From: Spirochaetaceae bacterium
GTDB lineage: Bacteria; Spirochaetota; Spirochaetia; SZUA-6; Bin103
Assembly (NCBI GenBank): GCA_026710565.1
Contig: JAPOQV010000554.1
Location: forward strand, 1 to 18,054
Length of the DNA: 18,054 nucleotides
Direction of reading: 5' to 3'
The notes beneath the pieces are model-generated. The model was not told the DNA's origin. It saw only the letters and a list, made by a program, of their open reading frames with translations, and searched no databases. Positions 7,299-14,759 of this stretch are shown here, one piece after another (positions within the stretch are counted from its first letter, which is position 1; each line of letters opens with the position of its first letter). A program made the translations under genes and the position numbers.

Positions 7299-9664
7299 GA
7301 GTGCCTCCTGGCCGTTGTGTCGGCGACCTCGGCCCGGTGGTAGATGCCGGACACCCAGTCGTGGTGAAAGAAGTACAGCCCGCCCGATTCTCCCCCCACG
7401 ATCAGATCGGGGGTGCCGTCGCCGTCCCAGTCATAGGCGGTCACGTGGCTCTCGTGCTGTGACCCCTTCACCGGCGTGCCGCGCTCGTCGCGGATCGGCT
7501 GCGGGCGGTCGAACCGGGGCTCCGCGTTGCTGCCAAGGTTCTCGATCACGAAGGTGTGCCAGTTCGAGGAAGCGATCAGGTCCAGCGTACCGGTCCCGGT
7601 CCAGTCGCAGGCGGCCAGCGCCACGGCCGGCTCCCTCCAGACTCCGGGAAGGCCGCTGGGAAAGGGCACGCCCTCGGCGTCGGCCAGCGCCTTGCCGATG
7701 TCGCCGTTCATGATCACCGCGCCGCCGGCGAAGCGCAGCGGCACCGGCGGCTCCAGCAGCTCCGAACCGTTCGCGCCCGGCCCCTGCGCGAAGGTGCAGA
7801 GTCGGCCGTTGCTGTCGATCGCCACCAGCTCGAGCCGTCCGTCGCCGTCGAAGTCGGCGGCTGCGGGCCCCTTCCTGAAGCCGAACGGGTCGTGGAGCCC
7901 CCGTACCTTGAGCTGCAGCCACGCGTCGTAGCGATTCTCGGCCGGGTCGTAGCCGCGCAGCCAGACGATGCGGTTGCTGTTGTTGCCCACGATGATGTCC
8001 AGCCTGCCATCCCCGTCCCAATCGCACACCAGCGGCTTGAGCTGTCCACACAGCCCCTCGGAGTTGTGGTCTCCCATGAGACCCTCGCGATAGACCCGCA
8101 CCGGCACGCGGCCGGCGTCGGTGACCCGCTCGGGCTCCGCGAACGCCGGCGCATCGCGCGTGCCGAGGTTGCGCACCAGGGTGACGTAGCCGGCCAGGTT
8201 GCCGCACACGAGGTCGAACGCCCCATCGCCGCGCGGGTCGATCGGATCGCCCTTGACCATGCCGACGTGCTTGACCTTGCAGCCCTCGCCGAGCAGCCGC
8301 CCGGTGTCCTGGAAGCTCTCCGGCTGCCACGGATCGGAGCCCACCTGCCGGAAGTAGTGCAAACCGTGATCGCTGTACCAGCTCGCGCGCAGGCAACCGC
8401 GGAACGCGGCGTTGTCCACGAAGCGAAACCCGAACGCCATGTCGTCCCGGCTCCATGGCAGCGAGCCGTCCAGCATGAGCCGCGGTTCCTCCGGCGATCC
8501 GGCGTTGCGCCACACCTCGATACGGGGTCCCAGCATCCGATCCGCGTGGCAGCACAGCAGCTCCTGCATGCCATCGCCGTCGACATCGGCCACGTCGAAG
8601 CTGAGCGCGCGCCCGTTGGTGAAGTTGCACGTACGCCAGTCGGAGATGAGATTGTCCGACCCGAAGATGCGCCCTCCCGAGATCGGGAACGGACCTGACC
8701 GAAAGCTCCAGCCACCGGCCGCTGCATCGGCGCCGGCGTTCAGCATCAGGAAGATCTGCTCGCGCTGGGCATGGGTCCGCTTGTCGTTCACGCGCGATCC
8801 GATCACCAGCGACGGCCGGCCGCTCAGGTCCCAGTCGACCGCCCGCACGTGCAGGTAGCGCCCGACGGCAAAGCCGTCCGGAAACGGCACACGGGCGGCC
8901 AGAACCAGCTCCGGCAGCCCTGCCGCATCCAGCGTCCCGAGGTTGCGGTACACCTTGATGCCGCCGTGGCGGCTGATGGTGATCAGGTCCGGCCGGCCGC
9001 TGCCGAACCAGTCGAAGGTGTCGCAACTAATGTAGTCCTCGCTGATGAAGCCGCAGCGCGGCTCTGAGAACCGCTCGATGTTCCCGTTGAGCTGCTGCTG
9101 ATCGATGAGGTCCGCCGACAATCGCAGCGGCGGCGCGAAGCGCGGCTCGGCGTTGCTGCCAATGTTCCTCCAGAAGAACACCGCCCCCCACGGCATGTCG
9201 ATCACGTTGCTGTGGTGGCACGCGCACATGACGTCGATGCGGCCGTCGCCGTCCCAATCCACGGCGATCGGGAACGAGTGCATGCCGGGGGAGTCGATCG
9301 GCTGCCAGCGCGATCCGTTGTAGCAGAGCTCCTCGCCCACCCCCACGATCGGCAGATGGGGAGCTACGGCCATGCTGCCGTCCTCCGCACGGAGCGAGCA
9401 CTCGATCGACCACGCGCAGCCGTCCGGCGCCTCGTCGACCATCCACGCCACCCAGCCCCGGTTGGACGTGTACAGCGTCTCGGCGAACTGCACCGGATAG
9501 TCGCGCGTGCCGCCGTCCGCCCGCCGCTTGACGACGATGGTGTGCGGATCGATCAGGAGGCTCGCAGAGCGTGTGCCGAGCAGGGGAGCGAAGTCGATCT
9601 GCATGCGCACCGGTGTCGGGACCCCGGCACGCGGGTCGATCTCTACCCTGAGATCGGCGCGCAG
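4929..9664 (-). repeat. Tandem duplication of the FG-GAP gene
   Basis: The DNA from about 4935 to 7312 and from about 7300 to 9664 aligns along its whole length at high identity by eye, including the coding start context (GGAGGCA-TCAT-AACGAC, interrupted in copy 2 by the element at 9667-9792). This is a head-to-tail gene duplication old enough to have gathered many substitutions but no obvious internal indels. Confidence 0.8.
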
Positions 9665-9697
9665 TAGTACCCCATCAAACTGATGTCGACGGGTCAC
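7295..9697 (-). CDS. FG-GAP/VCBS repeat propeller protein, copy 2 (5' end disrupted by a mobile element)
   Basis: Paralogue of the downstream FG-GAP gene, with the same repeat layout from RADLRVEIDPRAG to the C-terminus. The body (to about 9664) is intact. The native start region is not: a 126-bp inverted-repeat element sits in what was codon 5, and the matching ancestral start codon at 9807 reads ATC rather than ATG. The frame remains open through the element, so new starts are possible. GTG at 9697 with GGAG nine bases upstream (9707-9710) is chosen here, giving 800 aa; TTG at 9772 is the longest option. Either gives an N-terminus of foreign sequence. Expression may be reduced or abolished. 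Its stop overlaps the next gene's start as ATGA, so loss of its translation could also affect the two genes behind it. Confidence 0.8.
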   Translation of the reverse strand: MTRRHQFDGVLLRADLRVEIDPRAGVPTPVRMQIDFAPLLGTRSASLLIDPHTIVVKRRADGGTRDYPVQFAETLYTSNRGWVAWMVDEAPDGCAWSIECSLRAEDGSMAVAPHLPIVGVGEELCYNGSRWQPIDSPGMHSFPIAVDWDGDGRIDVMCACHHSNVIDMPWGAVFFWRNIGSNAEPRFAPPLRLSADLIDQQQLNGNIERFSEPRCGFISEDYISCDTFDWFGSGRPDLITISRHGGIKVYRNLGTLDAAGLPELVLAARVPFPDGFAVGRYLHVRAVDWDLSGRPSLVIGSRVNDKRTHAQREQIFLMLNAGADAAAGGWSFRSGPFPISGGRIFGSDNLISDWRTCNFTNGRALSFDVADVDGDGMQELLCCHADRMLGPRIEVWRNAGSPEEPRLMLDGSLPWSRDDMAFGFRFVDNAAFRGCLRASWYSDHGLHYFRQVGSDPWQPESFQDTGRLLGEGCKVKHVGMVKGDPIDPRGDGAFDLVCGNLAGYVTLVRNLGTRDAPAFAEPERVTDAGRVPVRVYREGLMGDHNSEGLCGQLKPLVCDWDGDGRLDIIVGNNSNRIVWLRGYDPAENRYDAWLQLKVRGLHDPFGFRKGPAAADFDGDGRLELVAIDSNGRLCTFAQGPGANGSELLEPPVPLRFAGGAVIMNGDIGKALADAEGVPFPSGLPGVWREPAVALAACDWTGTGTLDLIASSNWHTFVIENLGSNAEPRFDRPQPIRDERGTPVKGSQHESHVTAYDWDGDGTPDLIVGGESGGLYFFHHDWVSGIYHRAEVADTTARRHS

Positions 9698-9792
9698 AAT
9701 AGGTGGCTCCACGAGCTTCAAGCACGCTGGAACAGCGCGCACGAGGTCGAGTCCCGTTGCACGCACCCCCAAACTACAGTTTGATGGGGTAC
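9667..9792. mobile_element. 126-bp MITE-like non-autonomous element with 16-bp perfect inverted ends and TA target duplication
   Basis: The ends are GTACCCCATCAAACTG at 9667-9682 and its exact reverse complement at 9777-9792. The element is flanked on both sides by TA (9665-9666 and 9793-9794). Removing the element and one TA restores codon-for-codon alignment with the paralogous FG-GAP gene (I-N-D-V-L-L-R-A-D-L against M-N-D-T-T-A-R-A-D-L), so the insertion boundaries are confirmed by an empty-site comparison inside the window. TA duplication is typical of IS630/Tc1-mariner transposases and of Correia- and RUP-type miniature elements. There is no room for a transposase, so it must be mobilised in trans. 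The parent element is not in the window. Confidence 0.85.
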
Positions 9793-9852
9793 TAGCACGT
9801 CGTTGATGACTGCCTCCTCCGGCACACGAGGGCGAATGGACGAGCGGGATGG

Positions 9853-9910
9853 ACGAGGGGGAACAGCCCGCCGGCCATCCCCCTCGTATGCGCCCCGCCG
9901 CGGCGGCGGG
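9853..9910 (-). terminator. Two stem-loops downstream of the solute-binding protein gene
   Basis: On the minus strand, just after the solute-binding protein stop, CCCGCC/GGCGGG (9894-9899 with 9905-9910, 5-nt loop) is followed by a 10-bp perfect stem pairing 9853-9862 with 9878-9887 (15-nt loop). There is no T-run, so these may be processing or 3'-protective structures, or an attenuator, rather than a classic intrinsic terminator. Either way they could separate expression of the transporter genes from the FG-GAP genes. Confidence 0.4.
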
Positions 9911-9923
9911 TGATCGGCCCGCC

Positions 9924-11588
9924 TTACGGTCCGATCACCTTGTTGCCCATCTCCAGCTCGGGGACGATCGGCGCCTTCTTGAGCTCGGCGAGCAGTGCGC
10001 TGCCACCCGAATCCATGAAACGCTCGACGTGCGCGTCCCACTCCGCGTCCAGGTCGCCCTGACCGGTGATGATCCGCCACATGAACTCCGAATGAAGGGT
10101 GCCCATCGCGGTGCCGTATTGCTGACGCACCTCCTGGAAGTCGGTCTCCACGAATACGTCGTAGCGGTACGGCCTGTTTGACACCCAGGACCACTTGCCG
10201 GCGGTCAGCTCGGCGTTCACCGTGGCCTGCTGCGGGTCGCCGGCGATCTCGGGAAACCAGTCGGGCACGTTGTAGCGGAACGCATAGATGCCGTCCGGGT
10301 GCGGCGGCCGCTGCGTGCCGATGCGCCCCGCGAACGAGTAATACGGCTCGCCGGCCCACTCGAAGTGCTGGCCCTCGATCCCGTAGTGGACGAGGATGAA
10401 GCCCTCGCGGGTCCAGTTGGTCCAGTCGGCGATCTCCAGGATCTTGGCGAGCTTCTCGTCGCTGACATCCTCGCGCACGCCGTACCCGCCGGAGACCACC
10501 CACAGCGGGTAGTCCCACGGCGCGCCGGCGAATCCGTCCGGACCGGTGAATCCCGGTACCACCGCGACGTTCGCCTCCGGATCGCGCATCAGGATGTTCA
10601 TCGGCGGCCGTGTCTCGTTGCCGAAGCCGACGCCGTCGGTCCAGATCCCCGAGCGCCCTTCGCCGATCAGGGCCCAGGCGTCGTTGTAGCCGAAGTCGGG
10701 GAGCTGCTGGGGGATCAGCTTGTCCGCGTACCACTTGGACAGGGTACGCAGTCCCTCCTTCCAGCGGTCGGAGGTGACGCCCAGTCTGGTCTCGCCGTCC
10801 TCGAAGTACGTCCACCAGTACACCCAGCCGTCCACGCCGAAGGCGCCGGAGATCGGCCGTATGCCCCGGTGGGCCGCGGTGACCGCGTGCGCGACCGTAT
10901 CGTTCTTGCCGTTGCCGTCAGGGTCGCCGTCGCGAAAGGCGTACATGATCGTTTCCAGCTCATCGATGGTGATCTGCGCGTCGTAGAACTGGTAGCGCCC
11001 GTCGAACTGCGGGTCCCGCCCGCTCGGCGTATAGTCGATCAGCAGCGACTCGTCGAACGGAATGCCCACGTTCTCGATCCAGTCGATCCGGATCTTGGGC
11101 AGGTCGCTGACCCCCTGGCCGTTGCCCTTGTAGGCGGCAAGCACGTATACCGACTCCGCGTCCTCCGGAGCGTTTGCCATCAGCCAGATCGCCGGATACT
11201 TGTCGTAGTGCTCGGTCATGTTCGGCGCGTGGTCGCGAATCATCTGCTTCGGTATCGACCGCATGAGGCCGTCCTGATACATCTTGAGCGGATCCTGCCC
11301 GCGGATGAACTCGCCGACATCCGGCAGCTCGCCGGTGGAAACCAGCAGATTCCGTTCGTCGGCATCGTTGAGGTCGACCTGCTTGAGCTTGAGGTCGACG
11401 CCGAAGCGCTCCTCGATCGCGGTCACCACCAGCGCGTCCTCGGGGACGCTGTAGGTCCACGATCCGATCCACTCGATCTCCATCGGCCCGGCGGCTCCCT
11501 CCTCCGCGGTCGGCGCCGCGCCGGCGATGGCCGCGGCCAGCAGCAGCGCGGCGGCCAGGAAGCTCGTACCTCGTCGTCCGTATCTCAT
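9924..11588 (-). CDS. Extracellular solute-binding protein of a carbohydrate ABC transporter (LplA type)
   Basis: 554-aa periplasmic sugar-binding protein. Residues 1-25 form a Sec signal peptide: basic MRYGRRG, a hydrophobic LAAALLLAAAIAG core, and a likely cut after AGA. No lipobox cysteine is present, so it is a soluble periplasmic protein rather than a lipoprotein. The length and the motif DGDPDGNGKND at ~220-230 match the large LplA/YtcQ/AlgQ-type binding proteins, where this EF-hand-like loop binds calcium. The ATG at 11588 has a strong GAGGAGG Shine-Dalgarno; an upstream in-frame start at 11630 would add 14 charged residues before the signal peptide and is rejected. The gene follows the two permease genes after a 107-bp gap that holds two hairpins. 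Ligand unknown, probably an oligosaccharide. Confidence 0.9.
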   Translation of the reverse strand: MRYGRRGTSFLAAALLLAAAIAGAAPTAEEGAAGPMEIEWIGSWTYSVPEDALVVTAIEERFGVDLKLKQVDLNDADERNLLVSTGELPDVGEFIRGQDPLKMYQDGLMRSIPKQMIRDHAPNMTEHYDKYPAIWLMANAPEDAESVYVLAAYKGNGQGVSDLPKIRIDWIENVGIPFDESLLIDYTPSGRDPQFDGRYQFYDAQITIDELETIMYAFRDGDPDGNGKNDTVAHAVTAAHRGIRPISGAFGVDGWVYWWTYFEDGETRLGVTSDRWKEGLRTLSKWYADKLIPQQLPDFGYNDAWALIGEGRSGIWTDGVGFGNETRPPMNILMRDPEANVAVVPGFTGPDGFAGAPWDYPLWVVSGGYGVREDVSDEKLAKILEIADWTNWTREGFILVHYGIEGQHFEWAGEPYYSFAGRIGTQRPPHPDGIYAFRYNVPDWFPEIAGDPQQATVNAELTAGKWSWVSNRPYRYDVFVETDFQEVRQQYGTAMGTLHSEFMWRIITGQGDLDAEWDAHVERFMDSGGSALLAELKKAPIVPELEMGNKVIGP

Positions 11589-11616
11589 GTGTTCCTCCTC
11601 ATGAGCTCGCTTCGTG

Positions 11617-11656
11617 GGTGTGGCACCCACACCGTGCGACAGCGCACCGCTGTCGC
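11617..11656 (-). promoter_or_regulatory. Two tandem hairpins in the permease to solute-binding protein spacer
   Basis: Two perfect inverted repeats lie side by side ahead of the solute-binding protein gene: GCGACAGC (11636-11643) pairs with 11649-11656 around a 5-nt loop, and GGTGTGG (11617-11623) pairs with 11627-11633 around a 3-nt loop. On the minus-strand RNA they end about 28 nt before the ATG. Such intercistronic hairpins often stabilise the downstream message after processing, letting the binding protein be made in excess over its permeases. That role is inferred. Confidence 0.5.
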
Positions 11657-11695
11657 GATGGCGTCGTCCCGATTCATCTCATAGGCCCGGCCTCC

Positions 11696-12583
11696 CTATT
11701 TGAGCGCCCCTATCATGATGCCCTTGACGAAATAGCGTTGAAAGAACGGATATACCAGGATGATCGGACCGATGGTGACCAGCACGGTGACCGCCTGCAC
11801 GGATGCGGGAGGAAGCGTGATCTCCATGGGGATGTTCAACTCCTCGAACTCCTCGAAATTGCGCAGCAGGTTCATCATCTTGTGCAGCAGGAGCTGCAGC
11901 ACCCGCTTGTTGCCGTCGCGGATGTAGATGAGCGCATCGAACCACGCGTTCCAGTGCATGACCGATGCCCAGAGGGCGATGGTGGCGACGATCGGCTTGG
12001 CCAGCGGCATCACGATCCTGGTGAGGATGGTCAGATAGCCGGCGCCGTCGACCAGCGCCGCCTCCTCCATCTCGTCGTCGATCGCCATCAGGAAGTTGCG
12101 GGCGATGATGACGTACCAGACGCTCAAAGCCTCCGGGAGGATGTACACCAGGCGCGTGTCGATCAAGCCCAGGCGGCGGATCAGCAGGTAGGTCGGGATC
12201 AGGCCGCCGGAGAAGAACATGGTGATCACGAAATACAGCATGATCGGCGTGCGTCCGGGCAGACGCACCTTTGCCAGCGGATACGCGGTGAGGAACGTGA
12301 CGACCAGAATCGCCCCCGTGCCCAGCACCGTCCGGAAGACGGAGTTGTAATAGGCCCTTCCGATGGAGACCGACTGCGCTTCGAACACCCACCGGTACGG
12401 CTCGATCGTCCAGGTCGCGTTCCAGAACTTGAGCCCGACGTGCTGGATTTCCATCGAATTGGAGAACGACGTCAGCACCAGGCTCCAGAACGGGTAGAAG
12501 AACAGGAAGCCGGCCACGAGCAGCAGGCCGTAGTTGCAGGCGTCGAATACGCGGCTGCCGGCGCCGCGCGTGTAGGTCTGCAT
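11696..12583 (-). CDS. Carbohydrate ABC transporter permease (YtcP/LplC type)
   Basis: 295-aa inner-membrane permease with six predicted helices; hydrophobic segments start near residues 17, 85, 113, 143, 198 and 255. The EAA loop that docks the ATPase is present as EEAALVDGAGYLTILTRIVMPLAKP at about 173-197, and the MFFSGGLIPTYLLI segment (122-135) is typical of the YtcP/LplC subfamily that pairs with LplA-type binding proteins. The start ATG lies 3 nt after the stop of the LplB-type permease, so the two are cotranscribed and the products presumably form the heterodimeric channel. No ATPase gene is found in the locus; this class is normally served by a shared MsmX-like ATPase encoded elsewhere. 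Confidence 0.9.
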   Translation of the reverse strand: MQTYTRGAGSRVFDACNYGLLLVAGFLFFYPFWSLVLTSFSNSMEIQHVGLKFWNATWTIEPYRWVFEAQSVSIGRAYYNSVFRTVLGTGAILVVTFLTAYPLAKVRLPGRTPIMLYFVITMFFSGGLIPTYLLIRRLGLIDTRLVYILPEALSVWYVIIARNFLMAIDDEMEEAALVDGAGYLTILTRIVMPLAKPIVATIALWASVMHWNAWFDALIYIRDGNKRVLQLLLHKMMNLLRNFEEFEELNIPMEITLPPASVQAVTVLVTIGPIILVYPFFQRYFVKGIMIGALK

Positions 12584-12586
12584 CGG

Positions 12587-13507
12587 CTACCAGATCCCGT
12601 ACTCGCTGAATCTGCGTATGACCAGGTTGGAGCTGATGAGCAGCACGATGCCGGCGACGTTCTTGAATAACCCGACCGCTGCCGTATAGCCGAACTGGGA
12701 GCCCAGGATTCCCCTGCGGTACACGTACGTATCGATGATGTCGGCCTTCTCGTACACGACCTCGTTGTAGAGATTGAATATCTGGTCGAACCCGACCTCC
12801 AGCAGCCTGCCGAGGCTCAGGATGAAGAGGATCACCATGACCGGCACCAGCCCCGGAATGGTGACGTGAACGGCCTGCTGCAGACGGTTGGCGCCGTCCA
12901 TGGCGGCGTTCTCGTAGAGCCCGGCATCGATCGATGACAGCGCGGCCAGGTAGATGATCGACCCCCAGCCCACGCCCTGCCAGATGCCGGTGACGATCAG
13001 CACGAGCCGGAACGTGGGCGCGTGGGTCAAGAGATACACCGGCTCGGCGCCGAACAGCCCGAACAGCCACGGCATCACGCCGTAGGTGGGATTGAAGAGC
13101 TGCCGGACCAGCAATCCCAGCACCACCCAGGAGACGAAATGGGGCAGGTACGACACGGTCTGGATGGTCTTCTTGAATGCGGTGTTGCGGATCTCGTTCA
13201 GCAGCAGGGCGAACACGACCGGCGCCCCGAACGCGAAGACGAGCTGGTAGACGCGGATGATGATCGTGTTGCGCAGCACGCGGCCGAAGAACGGATCCTG
13301 GAAGAAGAGCTTGAAGTAGGCGAAGTCGTTCCAGGGGCTGCCCAGGATTCCCTTGACGTAATGGTAGTCCGTGAACGCCATCAGCACGCCGTAGATCGGC
13401 AGGTACTTGAAGACGAACGCCAGCGCGATGCCCGGCAGCAGCATGAGGTAGAGCACCCGCATGCGCTGCGCCCGGCTCCGGCGTTGGACGCGCAGGGAAT
13501 CCCGCAC
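12587..13507 (-). CDS. Carbohydrate ABC transporter permease (LplB type)
   Basis: 306-aa inner-membrane permease, partner of the YtcP-type subunit encoded 3 nt downstream. After a basic N-tail, helices begin near residues 18, 82, 119, 167, 217 and 275. The EAA motif is ENAAMDGANRLQQAVHVTIPGLVP at 199-222, and FNLYNEVVYEKADIIDTYVYRRG near 246-268 is the signature of LplB/YteP-like permeases. The start is a GTG at 13507 with GGGAG 7-8 nt upstream; an internal ATG (M16, MRVLYLML) is a possible shorter start. It is preceded by a 151-bp gap from the sialidase-like gene, which could hold a promoter, though no convincing -35/-10 pair was seen. Confidence 0.9.
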   Translation of the reverse strand: MRDSLRVQRRSRAQRMRVLYLMLLPGIALAFVFKYLPIYGVLMAFTDYHYVKGILGSPWNDFAYFKLFFQDPFFGRVLRNTIIIRVYQLVFAFGAPVVFALLLNEIRNTAFKKTIQTVSYLPHFVSWVVLGLLVRQLFNPTYGVMPWLFGLFGAEPVYLLTHAPTFRLVLIVTGIWQGVGWGSIIYLAALSSIDAGLYENAAMDGANRLQQAVHVTIPGLVPVMVILFILSLGRLLEVGFDQIFNLYNEVVYEKADIIDTYVYRRGILGSQFGYTAAVGLFKNVAGIVLLISSNLVIRRFSEYGIW

Positions 13508-13658
13508 TTCGTTACTCCCGGAACGCGGGCGAAACCGGTCGAGGACCGCGGGTCTGGTTGCCGACTGCGGGGGCGTCAGAGGTACCTCCCTGATGCGCGG
13601 AAGGCCTCACTCTACGGCAGATCCCGAGCCGCCGTCCAGACGCCTGCGCGTTCGCCGC

Positions 13659-14681
13659 CTACTCGTCCAGGCTGAGCTCCGCCAGGTGAATCGCAGGAGG
13701 GCCGCGCAGCGCAGCCCGATCCCCCGTGCCGGACGGGCCGGAATCGGTGCCGACGGGGCTGGAGTAGTAGGACAGCAGACCGCGGGTCGGCGACAGCGCG
13801 ACGAACCCGGGGTACGAGTTGTCCCCGGCGCTGGGGAGCTCGGCCGCTTCCTGCAGCCGATTGTCGACCAGCCAGTAGAGCGCCGTCACCGCGCGTTCCG
13901 GGGGGATGTGCTTCCTGCCGCCGACCAGCAGGTTGCGGCCCCAGCGAACGAGCAGCGGGCCGCCGATGTTGCGGTCCAGGTCGCGCCCGGTCCATGCGCG
14001 GTACGGCGCTCCGGCCCGGAACACGCGGGCGGGCAGCGAAGCGGCGCGATTGCGGACGATCGCGAGCAGCGAGCCTTCCGGCTCGAACAGGAACGCCGTC
14101 TCGCCGCCGTACTCCGCCTGCACGACGCCGACCTCCGTCCACGCGAAGCCGTCGCGGCTTGTCAGCAGCGTGGCTTGCAGCAGGCGGAGCTCGTCCGCTT
14201 CGTTCCCGGGCGCCGTGCGCCGCTTGCGGCGCCCGCACAGGTACGCCACGCCGTCGCGGCTCACCGCTCGCCAGACGTAGTAGCCGGAGGTGCCCCCCAT
14301 GGCGCGCGGCCCGTTCCACGTCCGGCCATCGCCGGTCCAGGCGCAGAAGCCCTGGTGCTGGTCGATGTCGTACGCCGCCGGCGCACCGGGGCCAACGCGC
14401 ACCGCGCCGGAGATCACGAACAGGCGTTCGCCGAGCGCCAGGAAGTGAGGGTCGCGTACGTCGCGTTCCGGCACGGCGAACGAGTGCACCCGTTCCCAGC
14501 TCACGGCGTCGCTGCTGGCCAGGACCACGATCCGTGACGTCGGGTAGATCATGTGCCCGTCCGGACAGCCCCGGAACGTGAGGTAGTACCGGCCTCCGAA
14601 CGCGCAGAGATCGGTGAACGCGTTGTGCATGCCGTCGTCACAGACCACGCGCACGGCATCGACGTGGATCCGGGGCCCCAT
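13659..14681 (-). CDS. Sialidase-like beta-propeller protein
   Basis: 340-aa predicted propeller related to sialidase/BNR and glycosidase-like proteins. Degenerate Asp-box-type segments occur at SSDAVSWE (~56-63), TGDGRTWN (~116-123) and SRDGFAWT (~175-182). Segments like FGGRYYLTFRG, GERLFVISG, PEGSLLAIVRN and GRNLLVGGRK look like successive propeller blades. No signal peptide is seen, so it is probably cytosolic. The ATG at 14681 has no good Shine-Dalgarno. It is the first gene on the minus strand before the transporter genes and may act on the imported sugar, but no catalytic residues could be assigned. It is not a close duplicate of the five-Asp-box protein at the far end of the locus. 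Confidence 0.75.
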   Translation of the reverse strand: MGPRIHVDAVRVVCDDGMHNAFTDLCAFGGRYYLTFRGCPDGHMIYPTSRIVVLASSDAVSWERVHSFAVPERDVRDPHFLALGERLFVISGAVRVGPGAPAAYDIDQHQGFCAWTGDGRTWNGPRAMGGTSGYYVWRAVSRDGVAYLCGRRKRRTAPGNEADELRLLQATLLTSRDGFAWTEVGVVQAEYGGETAFLFEPEGSLLAIVRNRAASLPARVFRAGAPYRAWTGRDLDRNIGGPLLVRWGRNLLVGGRKHIPPERAVTALYWLVDNRLQEAAELPSAGDNSYPGFVALSPTRGLLSYYSSPVGTDSGPSGTGDRAALRGPPAIHLAELSLDE

Positions 14682-14759
14682 CAGGTTCGTCCGTGCCGTC
14701 CTTACGCGGTGATGGCCAACGGATGCTCGATGAGCTGTCGATCCGTCGTGAGAAGCCTC

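Noticed and set aside
5020..9260. Short recurring motif (CCGTCGCCGTCCCAGTC-like) resembling dispersed or CRISPR-like repeats
   Set aside because: These are codons of the D-x-D-G-D-G calcium loops in the FG-GAP genes; spacing is irregular and they lie inside coding sequence.
11588..11630. Upstream start for the solute-binding protein (14 extra residues)
   Set aside because: It would put a charged, non-signal extension before the signal peptide, and the ATG at 11588 has a near-perfect Shine-Dalgarno.
10299..11684. 461-codon plus-strand frame opposite the solute-binding protein gene
   Set aside because: The opposite strand has a signal peptide, calcium loop, strong Shine-Dalgarno and family motifs; this frame has none.
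11679..13070. 463-codon minus-strand frame over the two permease genes
   Set aside because: Out of frame with both permeases, arginine/histidine-rich and lacking membrane segments; the permease frames carry the EAA loops.
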